From the NCBI RefSeq assembly GCF_008806775.1, contig NZ_WAEM01000011.1, positions 1 to 64,000 on the forward strand: DNA of 64,000 nucleotides. The letters are read 5' to 3'. Made by a program: the position numbers and the translations under genes. This DNA comes from Flavobacterium luteum (GTDB lineage Bacteria; Bacteroidota; Bacteroidia; Flavobacteriales; Flavobacteriaceae). A model generated the notes under the pieces. It saw only the letters and a list, made by a program, of their open reading frames with translations. It searched no databases and was not told the origin of the DNA. Of the stretch, positions 29,281-38,104 are shown one piece after another. Position 1 is the stretch's first letter. Each line of letters begins with the position of its first letter.

Positions 29281-31005
29281 CTATTTTCGTTCCACTTCGA
29301 TGAGGTGAAAAATATAATCCTTTTTCCCCGTGTTAAGCAATGCAATATCTGAGCCTCTAGGTCCATTCTTTTGCATGACGGCATCGGTTATGGTTATTTC
29401 ATCTTCTCGCCAAGTGTTGGTTCCTATACCTATAAAGGTTTTTGCAGTTATCAAATCTTTACCTCCGGCATCATAGCAAAAACTCCATGAACCTTTATTA
29501 GTGTCAAGCCATACAATTCGGAATTTTAAGGATTGTGCCGGTATTGTTTTGAAAAAATCATCATGGAATTTAAAATACATTGCGTCCTTTCCAGAAGCAT
29601 GTTCAAAACCGCGGCCTTCTAGACCATAAGGTTGGTCTTTCGGACCTATATGCCACCAACCTACACTCGTTTCCAGTTTAGCAATAGGGTATAAATACAA
29701 ACTGTAATCATCATCTATGCAACTCCAACCCACATCATTATATCCAGTTCTACCTCGGCTCGCAAGAGAACCCGCTAAGGTCTTATCTAAATCTTGAATG
29801 ATTGCACCGTGACTTGCAAATGCAGCACAAATTTTCTGCACTCTGTCTGTATTTTTCCTATTGGACTCGCCATATATATTTTCTGGAAATCGGTTTTTAT
29901 CATCTGTATTTAATTGATCTCTCAAAGCACAAAAGGCTACCGGAGAGCGTTCAGGATATTTATATCCCGCATATTTATCGAATAGATCCAAGGCTTGGTA
30001 ATAGGTGGGGTCTTCTAATATTTTTTGTGGCAGGTTCCAAATGTCTAAACCCGAATGCAAGGCATACAAGGCACTCCAATATAAATTTTGAAGCGGATCT
30101 TTCATAAACCATTTCGAAAGCCACATCGTTTCCCCTTCTCCTCTACTAAAAACAGGGCGATTCAAACTATTTTTGTCGGTATCCCAAGGGCTATAAATCT
30201 CCATTTTTCTTTTAGTATCATTGGAACCATAAAAATGGGAGGCTACTCCTTTTTTATTTACAAAACCAGAATATTCTTTTGCGCCCCACTCCATATCTTC
30301 GGTATGGATTAACAAGGGTATTTCTGGTAGCCCATTGGATTTATTAGTAAAAGCATCTATTGTAAATTTTCTGATATAGGCTTGATAGGCGGGCCACTCG
30401 ACTTTTTTGTCTACATTGTACTTTGGATCGACAGGATCCCCTTTATAACAATAGCCATCTCCTGTTGACCCTTCAACGACTTGATGAAAAAGGATGTATT
30501 GAAACAAGTTTTCTGGTAAACTACGGAGATGATTGGCTAATTTTGTTATAATTCGCTCCGAATAAAATTTGTATTCTGGATCTAAGGGATAGGCATTATA
30601 GGAAAAATTTTTGTCGCTCTTGTAGGTGTTAATTTCTACTTTTGGCACTCCATTTTCGTATAACCAATCGGGTTCAGTAGGATTCAGCCACAATAATGTA
30701 AACACATACTTTTGATTTGCGGCTGCCTTTTTTATAATATCATCAATTAAATCCCAATTATAAACGCCTTCCTTTGGTTCTAATTCATTCCAACCAATAA
30801 CGATTGGTATCCCTCTCATTTTTGAATAGGTTTCATTCGGAAGAATTTTTCCATTCCAAACATTTGGGGATCCGCCCCAAGAATACCAACACCAAACCCC
30901 ACAGGCTTCTTTTGGAAAAACACCTGGATTATTTTGTTTGCTGTTTTGTGAAAATAAGAAGCACGAAAACAACAGTGAAAGAATTATTACCTGATTTCTA
31001 TTCAT
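29281..31005 (-). CDS. GH42-like (possibly GH167-like) exported beta-galactosidase-type enzyme
   Basis: This 574-residue protein has a signal peptide (1-19) and a TIM barrel with GWNELEPKEGVYNWDLIDD and TEPDWLYENGVPK. A conserved QVVEGSTGDGYCYKG segment lies at about 175-189, and SRGEGETMW holds the probable nucleophile (Glu290 or Glu292). The C-terminal beta-sandwich (about 430-574) ends IFHLIEVER. GH42-like proteins of this type in carrageenan loci remove beta-linked galactose or disaccharide units. It starts 6 bp after the stop of the alpha/beta hydrolase upstream and precedes a GH36-like gene, so the three form an operon. This is the only complete, tail-free copy of the family here. The substrate is inferred. 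Confidence 0.83.
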   Translation of the reverse strand: MNRNQVIILSLLFSCFLFSQNSKQNNPGVFPKEACGVWCWYSWGGSPNVWNGKILPNETYSKMRGIPIVIGWNELEPKEGVYNWDLIDDIIKKAAANQKYVFTLLWLNPTEPDWLYENGVPKVEINTYKSDKNFSYNAYPLDPEYKFYSERIITKLANHLRSLPENLFQYILFHQVVEGSTGDGYCYKGDPVDPKYNVDKKVEWPAYQAYIRKFTIDAFTNKSNGLPEIPLLIHTEDMEWGAKEYSGFVNKKGVASHFYGSNDTKRKMEIYSPWDTDKNSLNRPVFSRGEGETMWLSKWFMKDPLQNLYWSALYALHSGLDIWNLPQKILEDPTYYQALDLFDKYAGYKYPERSPVAFCALRDQLNTDDKNRFPENIYGESNRKNTDRVQKICAAFASHGAIIQDLDKTLAGSLASRGRTGYNDVGWSCIDDDYSLYLYPIAKLETSVGWWHIGPKDQPYGLEGRGFEHASGKDAMYFKFHDDFFKTIPAQSLKFRIVWLDTNKGSWSFCYDAGGKDLITAKTFIGIGTNTWREDEITITDAVMQKNGPRGSDIALLNTGKKDYIFHLIEVERK

Positions 31006-31011
31006 GATTTA

Positions 31012-31872
31012 CTAATGTTGGGGCTTTAAAGTTAATTTCAGCCAATTGACGACTTGAACGGCATAGTCTGAATTGATTTTGTTCCAGCTGCTCATGCCAT
31101 GTCCTCCGCCTTCTATAGTGATGAATTCCGCTGGAACTTTGGCCGCCTTGAGTTTAGCAAAGAAATTTACCGATTGTTCATAGGGTACCGTTTCGTCCTT
31201 GTTTCCGTGAAGCAGTAAAAACGCAGGGAGACCACGACGTACGTAGGTAATCGGAGAAGCCGCTAGGAGGAATTTGCGAGTGGTTGCATTGACCTCAGTC
31301 ACACCGAAGTAGTCGCTAAACGTGGCGGATGGTTTGTCGTTTCTAGCATTCAATCTTAAAAGCAAATCCGCTGCGCCATAAAAGGAGACTACTGCAGCTA
31401 CGCGAGTGTCTTTCTTATTCTTGGCCCCTACAATATTGACCAAATAAGCACCCGCCGACTCACCAATTAGGACAATTCGTGAAGGATCGAAGTGGAATTC
31501 TTTAGCATGAGCCTTGACCCAAAGGATTGCGGTTTCCAAATCCTCGACACTAGCAGGATACTTGTGAGTTGGGGCGAGACGGTAGTTGATACTCACCCAA
31601 GCAAAGCCTGCCTCTGAGAGTGGTTTGAATAAGTGTTTAGGTTGTTTTTGCTTGTCCCCCTTCGAGAAACCCCCACCATGCACGAGAATGCATACCGGAA
31701 AAAGCCCGTCGCCTTCCGGAACCGAAATATCTAACTTTAGTTCCTCGCCGCCAGCAATGCCGTAAGTAATGTCCGAACTTAAGTTGGCATTATCCGATAA
31801 ATTAGCAGTTTGAGCTTGAATTAAACTACCAAATATCAACATACAGAAAAAAATATAATTTTTAATTTTCAT
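31012..31872 (-). CDS. exported alpha/beta hydrolase (carboxylesterase/BD-FAE-like)
   Basis: This 286-residue protein has a signal peptide (1-20), the oxyanion motif HGGGF (65-69) and NYRLAP. The catalytic triad is Ser139 (GESAG), Asp226 (HGNKDETV) and His258 (GGGHGM). Length and motifs fit the small hormone-sensitive-lipase/BD-FAE-like esterases common in PULs, which remove acetyl or other acyl groups from glycans. It is the first gene of a set with the GH42-like (6 bp gap) and GH36-like genes. A weak operator-like site lies about 336 bp upstream. No T9SS domain is present, so it is likely periplasmic. Confidence 0.85.
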   Translation of the reverse strand: MKIKNYIFFCMLIFGSLIQAQTANLSDNANLSSDITYGIAGGEELKLDISVPEGDGLFPVCILVHGGGFSKGDKQKQPKHLFKPLSEAGFAWVSINYRLAPTHKYPASVEDLETAILWVKAHAKEFHFDPSRIVLIGESAGAYLVNIVGAKNKKDTRVAAVVSFYGAADLLLRLNARNDKPSATFSDYFGVTEVNATTRKFLLAASPITYVRRGLPAFLLLHGNKDETVPYEQSVNFFAKLKAAKVPAEFITIEGGGHGMSSWNKINSDYAVQVVNWLKLTLKPQH

Positions 31873-32370
31873 ATGATTTAGTGTAACAGATTACTTCAAT
31901 CCGTTGAATTCATTCCAATACGATTTGAATGTTATGGTTTTTGATAATTATTTTTATTACTAGAAACTTTGCTATTGCAAACGTAATTTTACATTGCTTT
32001 AAAAATAATCAGATATGAGACTGAAAATTTATAACAATTGACTTTAAACTTTTAAAAATTCAATCTAACTGATTATAAAAGGTAGTTAATTTTGTTAGGA
32101 AAATTTAAACACGTTATATTAAATTTTATATTTCCCAGCAATCAATCAAAACTAAATCGTCAATAGGCAAAATTATTAGTAATTGAAATAATAAACCCAT
32201 TAAAAACAGCTCATAAGTAAGGCGAAACTGTGTCAGATGCAGAAAAAAAATATAATTGTTAGGTAATCAACTATGGGAATTTTTTACTTATTCAAAATAA
32301 ATAAAATCTCAGGTTAATGATATACTTACCCACTAAAATCTATTGGATTTCTATGTATTGGATATGGAAG
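31873..32370. other. 498-bp intergenic region with a weak operator candidate
   Basis: No gene is seen. At 32208-32239 there are poor half-sites (GCTCATAAG and GTGTCAGAT, 21 bp apart). CAAAATTA at 32168-32175 fits the -7 consensus and ends about 33 bp from them. This could be a degraded form of the shared promoter for the alpha/beta hydrolase gene. Confidence 0.35.
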
Positions 32371-33036
32371 TCATTTTAATGGCAAGGGTTCAAGGTATAA
32401 GTTTCTAAATTCAACTAGTTTTCCTTCAGCCTGTAAGGCAATCGAGCCGGAATTGGCCGATGTCCTTGTAACTTGGTTTTGCAACACGCTATTAATTCGA
32501 ACCGTAATGGTATTGCCACGGCAAACGACATCACAAGAATTCCATTCACCTACTGGTTTTTCCGTGCTGGACTGGCTATGTGGAACTGCTTTTGGGGAGT
32601 CTGTTGTAAGCTCCTGTACAAGTGAACCCCCGTTACAGCGAATATCACCCGCTTTGCCCGACAGTAATTGCACTTCGAAACAGTTGGGCCAAACTTTGTC
32701 AGGTCCATTGCTATGTAGAAATACTCCACTGTTACCAGGTCCGGTCGGAAAGCACCATTCCAAATGTAATTGGTAGTCATGATAGGAAAGAACGGTTCGT
32801 ATATATCCGTTGGGTTTGCCTTGACACTCTACAACTCCCTTGTTTACAGACCATACAGAATCTAATATTACCTTGGGGTCAGTGGTGACAAAAGTCCAAT
32901 CGGATAAACCTTTGCCATCAAATAGTTCGATCTTCTTTTCTGGAAGAATAGAAACCTTGTTAGCGGTCTGATGGTTGGATTGTGCGCTGACATTCAATGC
33001 GAGGATAAGAAATATAAAAAAATAAAATCGAATCAT
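32371..33036 (-). CDS. DUF1080 (3-keto-disaccharide hydrolase domain) exported protein
   Basis: This 221-residue protein has a signal peptide (1-18) followed by one DUF1080 beta-jelly-roll: IELFDGKGLSDW at the start, HLEWCFPTGPGNSGVFLH, CFEVQLLS, and the closing IALQAEGKLVEFRNLYLEPL. The domain has a concanavalin-like fold and occurs in 3-keto-glycoside hydrolases and in carbohydrate-binding contexts. It could bind or process a sugar released by the neighbouring enzymes; the sequence alone does not separate these. It stands alone, with about 500 bp of non-coding DNA on each side and no clear copy of the shared operator. Confidence 0.85.
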   Translation of the reverse strand: MIRFYFFIFLILALNVSAQSNHQTANKVSILPEKKIELFDGKGLSDWTFVTTDPKVILDSVWSVNKGVVECQGKPNGYIRTVLSYHDYQLHLEWCFPTGPGNSGVFLHSNGPDKVWPNCFEVQLLSGKAGDIRCNGGSLVQELTTDSPKAVPHSQSSTEKPVGEWNSCDVVCRGNTITVRINSVLQNQVTRTSANSGSIALQAEGKLVEFRNLYLEPLPLK

Positions 33037-33570
33037 GGTAGATTGTTTGATTTAATAGAGGTCCTCCCAGAAATTGTGTGAACATTTTGCATATTTTTCA
33101 AACCTTTAAGTTATTAAAGTTCATTAAGCGGACTGTAACTTAATTTTCTTAATGATCTTAATGTTTTATTTATTGACGAACTGAATAATGGCCGACTGAA
33201 TTAATTTTAATTTTTTTTGCTTTTCACACAAAACCCAATAGAACCTTAATAGTTAATTTTTATGGTTCATAAACCCAAATGAAAATACAATTTGTATAGG
33301 CATCCTTCGAAGATTTATTCGACTATGAACTTGTCAATTTATACCCATAGGTTGTTATTACTGACATTCAAATTAATCAATTAAAAAATCAAACCTATAA
33401 ACCTGAATACCAACGGGTCTATAGGGTTGAATATTTAAATAATTTGAATTAAATCCTACGGATTAGTACTGATTAATTTATTGGTATGTATCGAAAAATT
33501 TTAATGTCGTTCCGTTTTTATATTTACACGGTAATGGAATAACCCAGAATTGTCGTTAATTAATCAGTAA
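33037..33570. other. 534-bp intergenic region
   Basis: AT-rich sequence without coding signal on either strand, no terminator-like hairpin of note, and no copy of the shared operator. The promoter of the DUF1080 gene must lie here but I cannot point to it. Confidence 0.6.
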
Positions 33571-35421
33571 TTATAATGATTTCAGATTCTCACATAGTTC
33601 ATCAAATGATTTTTTTCCTTCGTATTTAACAATTTGAGAATGACGACCTTCTAGATAAATAGGGTTTGCTATTCCGAAAGCTTGCACAGCATAATCTTTA
33701 GGTTGATCACCCCAATTGAAAACTCCAAGGTAAATATCTTTATCCTTTCGGGCAAGTAGTAACTCGAACCCGTCTAACTTGTCAGTGCCATGCTTCCAAA
33801 AATCCAAAGGAACAGTCTCTTCCATGGCAGGAAACTCAAAAACTTCTTTCACTAATGCTTTACGTTCTGGACGAATCGTCATCAAATTATCACTATGTAA
33901 ACGTGCAGTACCGTATAGTTTATTAAAATCTGCCCACATTTGAGCTTCATTGAATGTCATACTGCCACCGTTTTTAACCTCTTCTTTGGAAACTGTTGCA
34001 TCTTCATCAATTGCTTCACGGAAAACGAGGTAATCGGCATCGCCATTAAACACTTTACCGCTCAGATAAAAGTTGCTAAGATTGGCTAGACAGCGCTCAG
34101 GAAAAGCTTTGTAGCTAGGATGGATATCTCCGCCAGTTCGCATTCCATCTACAAATCCAATGCATGGACCAAAAACGGCAGAGCAGCCCAGAAAATAGGT
34201 ATCATCTCCCATAGCTTCTCGCATGGTTTTCATCCCTAAACGAAAACGCTCTACCCCTGTGATTGTAGGGTCGTAAGCTTTAATACTTTTAACATTTTTG
34301 TTTCTAAGTTTGAGATCATTCTCGAGTCCGTAACGCATAAAATCCACCTTGAAATAACGAATTCCCCAATTATCCTTCATGTTTTTTATACAGTCCGCGA
34401 TATGTGCCCTTGCGCCTGGATGAGAATAATCGAAATAGATATAATGCATAACTTTGTCTGATTTTTCATTTTCTTCGACTATCAGCTTTCCATCCTGATC
34501 ATGTAGGAAATATTCAGGATGTGCTTTATATACTTCAGATGCTTCATCACCTCTAAATCCATCAAAATGGACACCTGGTGTTTTTCCTTCGGCAGTAATC
34601 CGGCTCACAATTTCCTTGAGACCGCCCGGTAAAAGATCTGGGCGTAAAGTTTTATAATCACCGCGTTCTGTCCACCAACCGCCATCAATTTGGATCATAT
34701 TGGCTTCTGGCGCCAATTTATTCAACTGATCCATATTGCCATAAATATCTTTTGGGGTGAATACTCTTCCATAATAATCCCAAGTTGCCCATCCTTTGTA
34801 ATCGGCTGGTTTGAGCTTGGTAATATTATTTTCTGCAGCAATCGCTGTCCCAAATTGCTCTAACAATTCAAGCCAGTTAGTAGAACTTTTGAGAACGATT
34901 TGTTCGTATTGAATGGTTTGTCCAGGTTTTAGTTGTTTTCCTTCTCCATCGGACCACACCTCAAATGCATCTTTCTTTTGTGTGAAATTTGGCAAAAATA
35001 TGCGCCACGAAGTGGAGCCTGCAAATACATACTGACCATCTGATAATCGTAACATCTCATACATGTGACTCCAACTCTGTTTTGTTGGACTGCTAATTTT
35101 TTGTTTAAGCATAGGTGTACGACCCATACAGCTTCCTCCATACACCATATCCAAGTTCTCTGCCAACTGGCCTTCTAATGGAATATTTACGGCGATTTTT
35201 TCAATTGTAAGGGGTAGTTTTCCTTTATTTGAAAGAGTAATTTTTAATAGTTGAAAACCGTTTGTTTGTAGTTGTAAACTTTGTGTGGTTTCAACTGGAT
35301 GATTGGCTTTTACCTCAACTTTAATGTTTTTCCAGATTTGCTTTGTTTTTGCATAAGATAATGCAGTACTCAAAACCATTATAGATAGCAATACCGCTAC
35401 TCTTTTTTTCATTATTTTCAT
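33571..35421 (-). CDS. GH36-like (clan GH-D) alpha-galactosidase family protein, copy 3
   Basis: This 616-residue protein has a signal peptide (about 1-24), an N-terminal beta-sandwich, a barrel with YKGWATWDYYGR, IQIDGGWWTERGDY, and a C-terminal beta domain. Likely catalytic residues are Asp360 (YFKVDFM) and Asp432 (MRTGGDI). It is closely similar to copy 2 across the whole length. It stands alone, with its own strong operator and a perfect -7 element upstream (35663-35733). Either ATG at 35421 or 35412 could be used; both give a good signal peptide. Three near-equal paralogues in 15 kb suggest specialisation for differently sulfated or linked alpha-galactose residues. Confidence 0.86.
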   Translation of the reverse strand: MKIMKKRVAVLLSIMVLSTALSYAKTKQIWKNIKVEVKANHPVETTQSLQLQTNGFQLLKITLSNKGKLPLTIEKIAVNIPLEGQLAENLDMVYGGSCMGRTPMLKQKISSPTKQSWSHMYEMLRLSDGQYVFAGSTSWRIFLPNFTQKKDAFEVWSDGEGKQLKPGQTIQYEQIVLKSSTNWLELLEQFGTAIAAENNITKLKPADYKGWATWDYYGRVFTPKDIYGNMDQLNKLAPEANMIQIDGGWWTERGDYKTLRPDLLPGGLKEIVSRITAEGKTPGVHFDGFRGDEASEVYKAHPEYFLHDQDGKLIVEENEKSDKVMHYIYFDYSHPGARAHIADCIKNMKDNWGIRYFKVDFMRYGLENDLKLRNKNVKSIKAYDPTITGVERFRLGMKTMREAMGDDTYFLGCSAVFGPCIGFVDGMRTGGDIHPSYKAFPERCLANLSNFYLSGKVFNGDADYLVFREAIDEDATVSKEEVKNGGSMTFNEAQMWADFNKLYGTARLHSDNLMTIRPERKALVKEVFEFPAMEETVPLDFWKHGTDKLDGFELLLARKDKDIYLGVFNWGDQPKDYAVQAFGIANPIYLEGRHSQIVKYEGKKSFDELCENLKSL

Positions 35422-35460
35422 TATTTTAGATTATATCCGTTTGTATTTGATTTACTATTT

Positions 35461-35556
35461 TTAGTCTTTCTGCTTGTTACTCTCTTCTAAAGCAATTGGG
35501 TCTTTTAGTAAACCTGATTGAATTGGTCTTTGCATTGGTAATAAATAGTTTTAGCT
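35461..35556 (-). pseudogene. short coding remnant of an unrecognised C-terminus
   Basis: On the minus strand about 31 codons read NYLLPMQRPIQSGLLKDPI then ALEESNKQKD before a TAA at 35461, preceded by an in-frame stop. The composition is coding-like and unlike the surrounding AT-rich spacer. It lies between the gene at 35421 and its operator at 35702, so it may now be leader RNA. The family is not recognised; a SusD-like C-terminus is one possibility. Confidence 0.35.
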
Positions 35557-35662
35557 ATATACATCCTTTTAGTATTCCTTTCATTTTTGATAATTTCTGT
35601 TAAAGCATTAAATCCTTGACAAGGTTAAACACAAAACATTCCCTATTAACCAAGGTTGGAAA

Positions 35663-35733
35663 CAAATATACTTTAGGAATACTTTTTGTATAGTTACAAA
35701 TAGTCTCATTCATAGTATAGATTTGTTTCATTT
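35663..35733 (-). promoter_or_regulatory. operator/promoter for GH36-like copy 3
   Basis: The operator at 35702-35733 has half-sites GTCTCATTC and GTTTCATTT with 22-bp spacing. CAAATATA at 35663-35670 is a perfect -7 element ending 32 bp from it, the same offset as at susC. The ATG is 281 bp downstream. Confidence 0.74.
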
Positions 35734-36271
35734 ATTCATTAAGACCATTAAATTGTTTAAAAAAGAAAGTTTTTTTTACATATTTAAACACAAAATAGTA
35801 CATAATTCAATTTTCCTTCGTTTTTAAAAACATTTATTAATTAAAATAGAGGCTGTGTAAAATAAAATTTACGCAGTCTATATTGGAACTTTTGGATTAT
35901 TATAATAGGATGGGATTATTAGTTATACCTAATTTAAAATACTATAATCCAAGCAAAATAAATAGTCAAAAATGGATACTTTTTAAATGCACTTTCCCAT
36001 TATTAATTTTTAAAATATTTTATCTAGTTATAATTGAAGTTATATATCACCTATTTCTTTTGTTAGAGGTTTTATTAATTTCATCTGATAATAATATTTG
36101 TTTTTTATCAAATACAAATTAAAGGCACGAATCCTTTCGTGTGGTTAGCTGTCTAGAATGCTATTTTCTAGGTTTACTATAGCCCTATTAGAGTTTAAAA
36201 GGCTAAAAGGGTTTTTTATTTAAAAACCAAACAGTCAATTTATTGCACCATGACTGGAGCAAAGTAACAAG
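35734..36271. other. intergenic region with a hairpin at the end of the large operon
   Basis: No supported gene. An 11-bp stem with two G-T wobbles (35851-35861 with 35868-35878) has a short loop and could act as a distant terminator or be the end of a lost mobile element; neither is proven. Weak A/T hairpins lie at 36200-36240, nearer the 36272 stop. The plus-strand frame at 35883-36122 has only a TTG start and no family-like sequence. Confidence 0.45.
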
Positions 36272-38068
36272 CTAGTTACTAGGTCTGAATTTAGTAATAA
36301 CTCGAATATCTGAAGCAAATTTCAGTATATCAGTATTCAAATTCAGAGGTAAATGGTTTCTTTCGGCAGCTAATTGTTGCAATTGATTTGCTATTAAATT
36401 GAATTTCTCTTTCGCTTCATTTTCAGTCAAAGATTTTGCCCTGTACCAATCGTAATGCACTTTCCCAGTGGCTACAAAAAGTTTCATTCCTTTTGCCAAA
36501 ATGTAAATAGAATGATAGGATTCGGTAATAAAGTCGGCTTTTTCTTTAGGTAAGTTTTTGGTCAATTTTGGCAATTGAGGTAAAACTTTTTCCAACCAAT
36601 AAATGGCTTCTGTTTTTTCTTTGAGATACGTTTCAATAGGTTTTGCAACAATTGAATTTTGAATGCGCCATTGCAAGGCAGCATCAATTTCATCATTTAT
36701 GGCTGGATATAATGGAGTGCCTGATTTTTGAAATAAATCATCTACCGCTTTCATATAGCGAACATTGTTAAAATAATCTTTATCCAAAAACTTAGCTTTT
36801 GGAAAAGCTGAATGATTCAAAGAACTCGTGCCATTGATTCCCACTATTTTTTGAAGCATCGGTTCGGTCTCATAGAAAATGTCAATTAATGCTTTAGGAA
36901 CATCATTTCCAAAATATTCGTGCAAAGCAGCTGTCAACACTTTTTTGGGATCGGCATCAGGTGTGTAACAAAATCGCGTTAACATAAAGGCATTCATTCT
37001 GTCGAAATTGATGTCAGTGCAGCCTCTGTCCCAAAAGAAAGTGCGTCCATTGACCACATCTACTCCTTTTTTCAAGCCTTCATTGACAGACGTTTTCCAC
37101 CAACGAGGCAAAAGACAGGGATAAAATCCTTGTCCGAGGTACTCACAATCGGTTAAGATGTTTTGAGAAATGCGATTGCTGGCGAATAAGTTTTTTTGGT
37201 CGGCTACAGGAATAAAAGCAAAGGGTGAACATAAAGTATTTTCTTCTGGCCAGGTGTTGTCTTCCATAACAATAATATTGGGATATTTTGCTAGGGCTTC
37301 AAACGCGTGACGATGTGTTTTGTAGGTATGAAAATAATCGTGAGCAAAAACAGTTCCCTGAATTTTAAGCTCGGCACAAACTTCACTTAAGGCACTTACC
37401 CAAACATCCAACCATTCGTTGTTGTGTTGCAAATCATAGTCGTCAAATTTGACCAACTCGCCATTTCCTTCGCACATCCAAACAGTAACTCCTTTTAGCA
37501 AGGGTAATTTTTTCTTCAAAAGCCGCAGGTGGTTTTTCATCAAATCGCGTAGAAATGGATGCGTCATAATCAACTTGCCTTTGGCATCGAAAAGTTCTGG
37601 CTTCAGTTTTTTGACAAGCTCCACCTCCTGCACCGGAAAAATTGGAAAAGGATAGCCGTAATTGAAATCGATACCATTAGCAACGCAGCCTTTGTAGGCT
37701 TTGAGGATCATTGCTTCTTGCCATTTGTACTGCTCCTGGTTTTGAGCACTTTTAAATTCCGGCATTAGTTCTTCTAGCCAAGGAACGGTGGTGTCATTAC
37801 CTAGCAATTCGCCATTTATTCGTTCGTCTACATTTAGTCTAAATAATTGGGCTCGGTAATGTGGCGCAAAGCATTCCCAACCCGTGATTCCCCAACTGGC
37901 AATATCTTTGAACCATTGATCAGCATCAGTGGTGGTAGCCATCATACCGGTTAAGACAGGTTTTACGGCATATTTTGGTGATTGAGCATAAAGCGGTAGT
38001 ATTCCCAAAATGCAACTAATCAGGAATGTAAAAAAGGATTTAAAGGAATACTGTTGTTTTTTAGTCAT
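36272..38068 (-). CDS. unassigned exported TIM-barrel glycosidase-like protein
   Basis: This is a 598-residue protein when started at the ATG at 38068; a TTG three codons earlier is less likely. It has a hydrophobic signal (about 12-29). The body reads like a TIM barrel of the alpha-glucuronidase/GH20-like type: GITGWECFAPHYRAQ near the start, GVTVWMCEGNGEL (about 195-207), VMEDNTWPEEN and GRTFFWDRGCTDINFDRMN. Acidic residues in WMCEGNGE and VMEDNTWPEE are candidate catalytic groups. I cannot place it in a CAZy family. It is the last gene of the large operon, 36 bp after the next unassigned enzyme. A GH67/GH115-like role on uronic acid or galactose residues is possible. Confidence 0.7.
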   Translation of the reverse strand: MTKKQQYSFKSFFTFLISCILGILPLYAQSPKYAVKPVLTGMMATTTDADQWFKDIASWGITGWECFAPHYRAQLFRLNVDERINGELLGNDTTVPWLEELMPEFKSAQNQEQYKWQEAMILKAYKGCVANGIDFNYGYPFPIFPVQEVELVKKLKPELFDAKGKLIMTHPFLRDLMKNHLRLLKKKLPLLKGVTVWMCEGNGELVKFDDYDLQHNNEWLDVWVSALSEVCAELKIQGTVFAHDYFHTYKTHRHAFEALAKYPNIIVMEDNTWPEENTLCSPFAFIPVADQKNLFASNRISQNILTDCEYLGQGFYPCLLPRWWKTSVNEGLKKGVDVVNGRTFFWDRGCTDINFDRMNAFMLTRFCYTPDADPKKVLTAALHEYFGNDVPKALIDIFYETEPMLQKIVGINGTSSLNHSAFPKAKFLDKDYFNNVRYMKAVDDLFQKSGTPLYPAINDEIDAALQWRIQNSIVAKPIETYLKEKTEAIYWLEKVLPQLPKLTKNLPKEKADFITESYHSIYILAKGMKLFVATGKVHYDWYRAKSLTENEAKEKFNLIANQLQQLAAERNHLPLNLNTDILKFASDIRVITKFRPSN

Positions 38069-38104
38069 CTTAACCAATTTTTTAGAAAAACCAATATCAA
38101 AAGA

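Noticed and set aside
35851..35878. Inverted repeat resembling an insertion-sequence end (GGCTGTGTAAA)
   Set aside because: No second end, no transposase and no target duplication; a plain hairpin is as likely.
35883..36122. 79-codon plus-strand frame in the intergenic region
   Set aside because: TTG start, very AT-rich hydrophobic sequence and no family-like features; likely chance.
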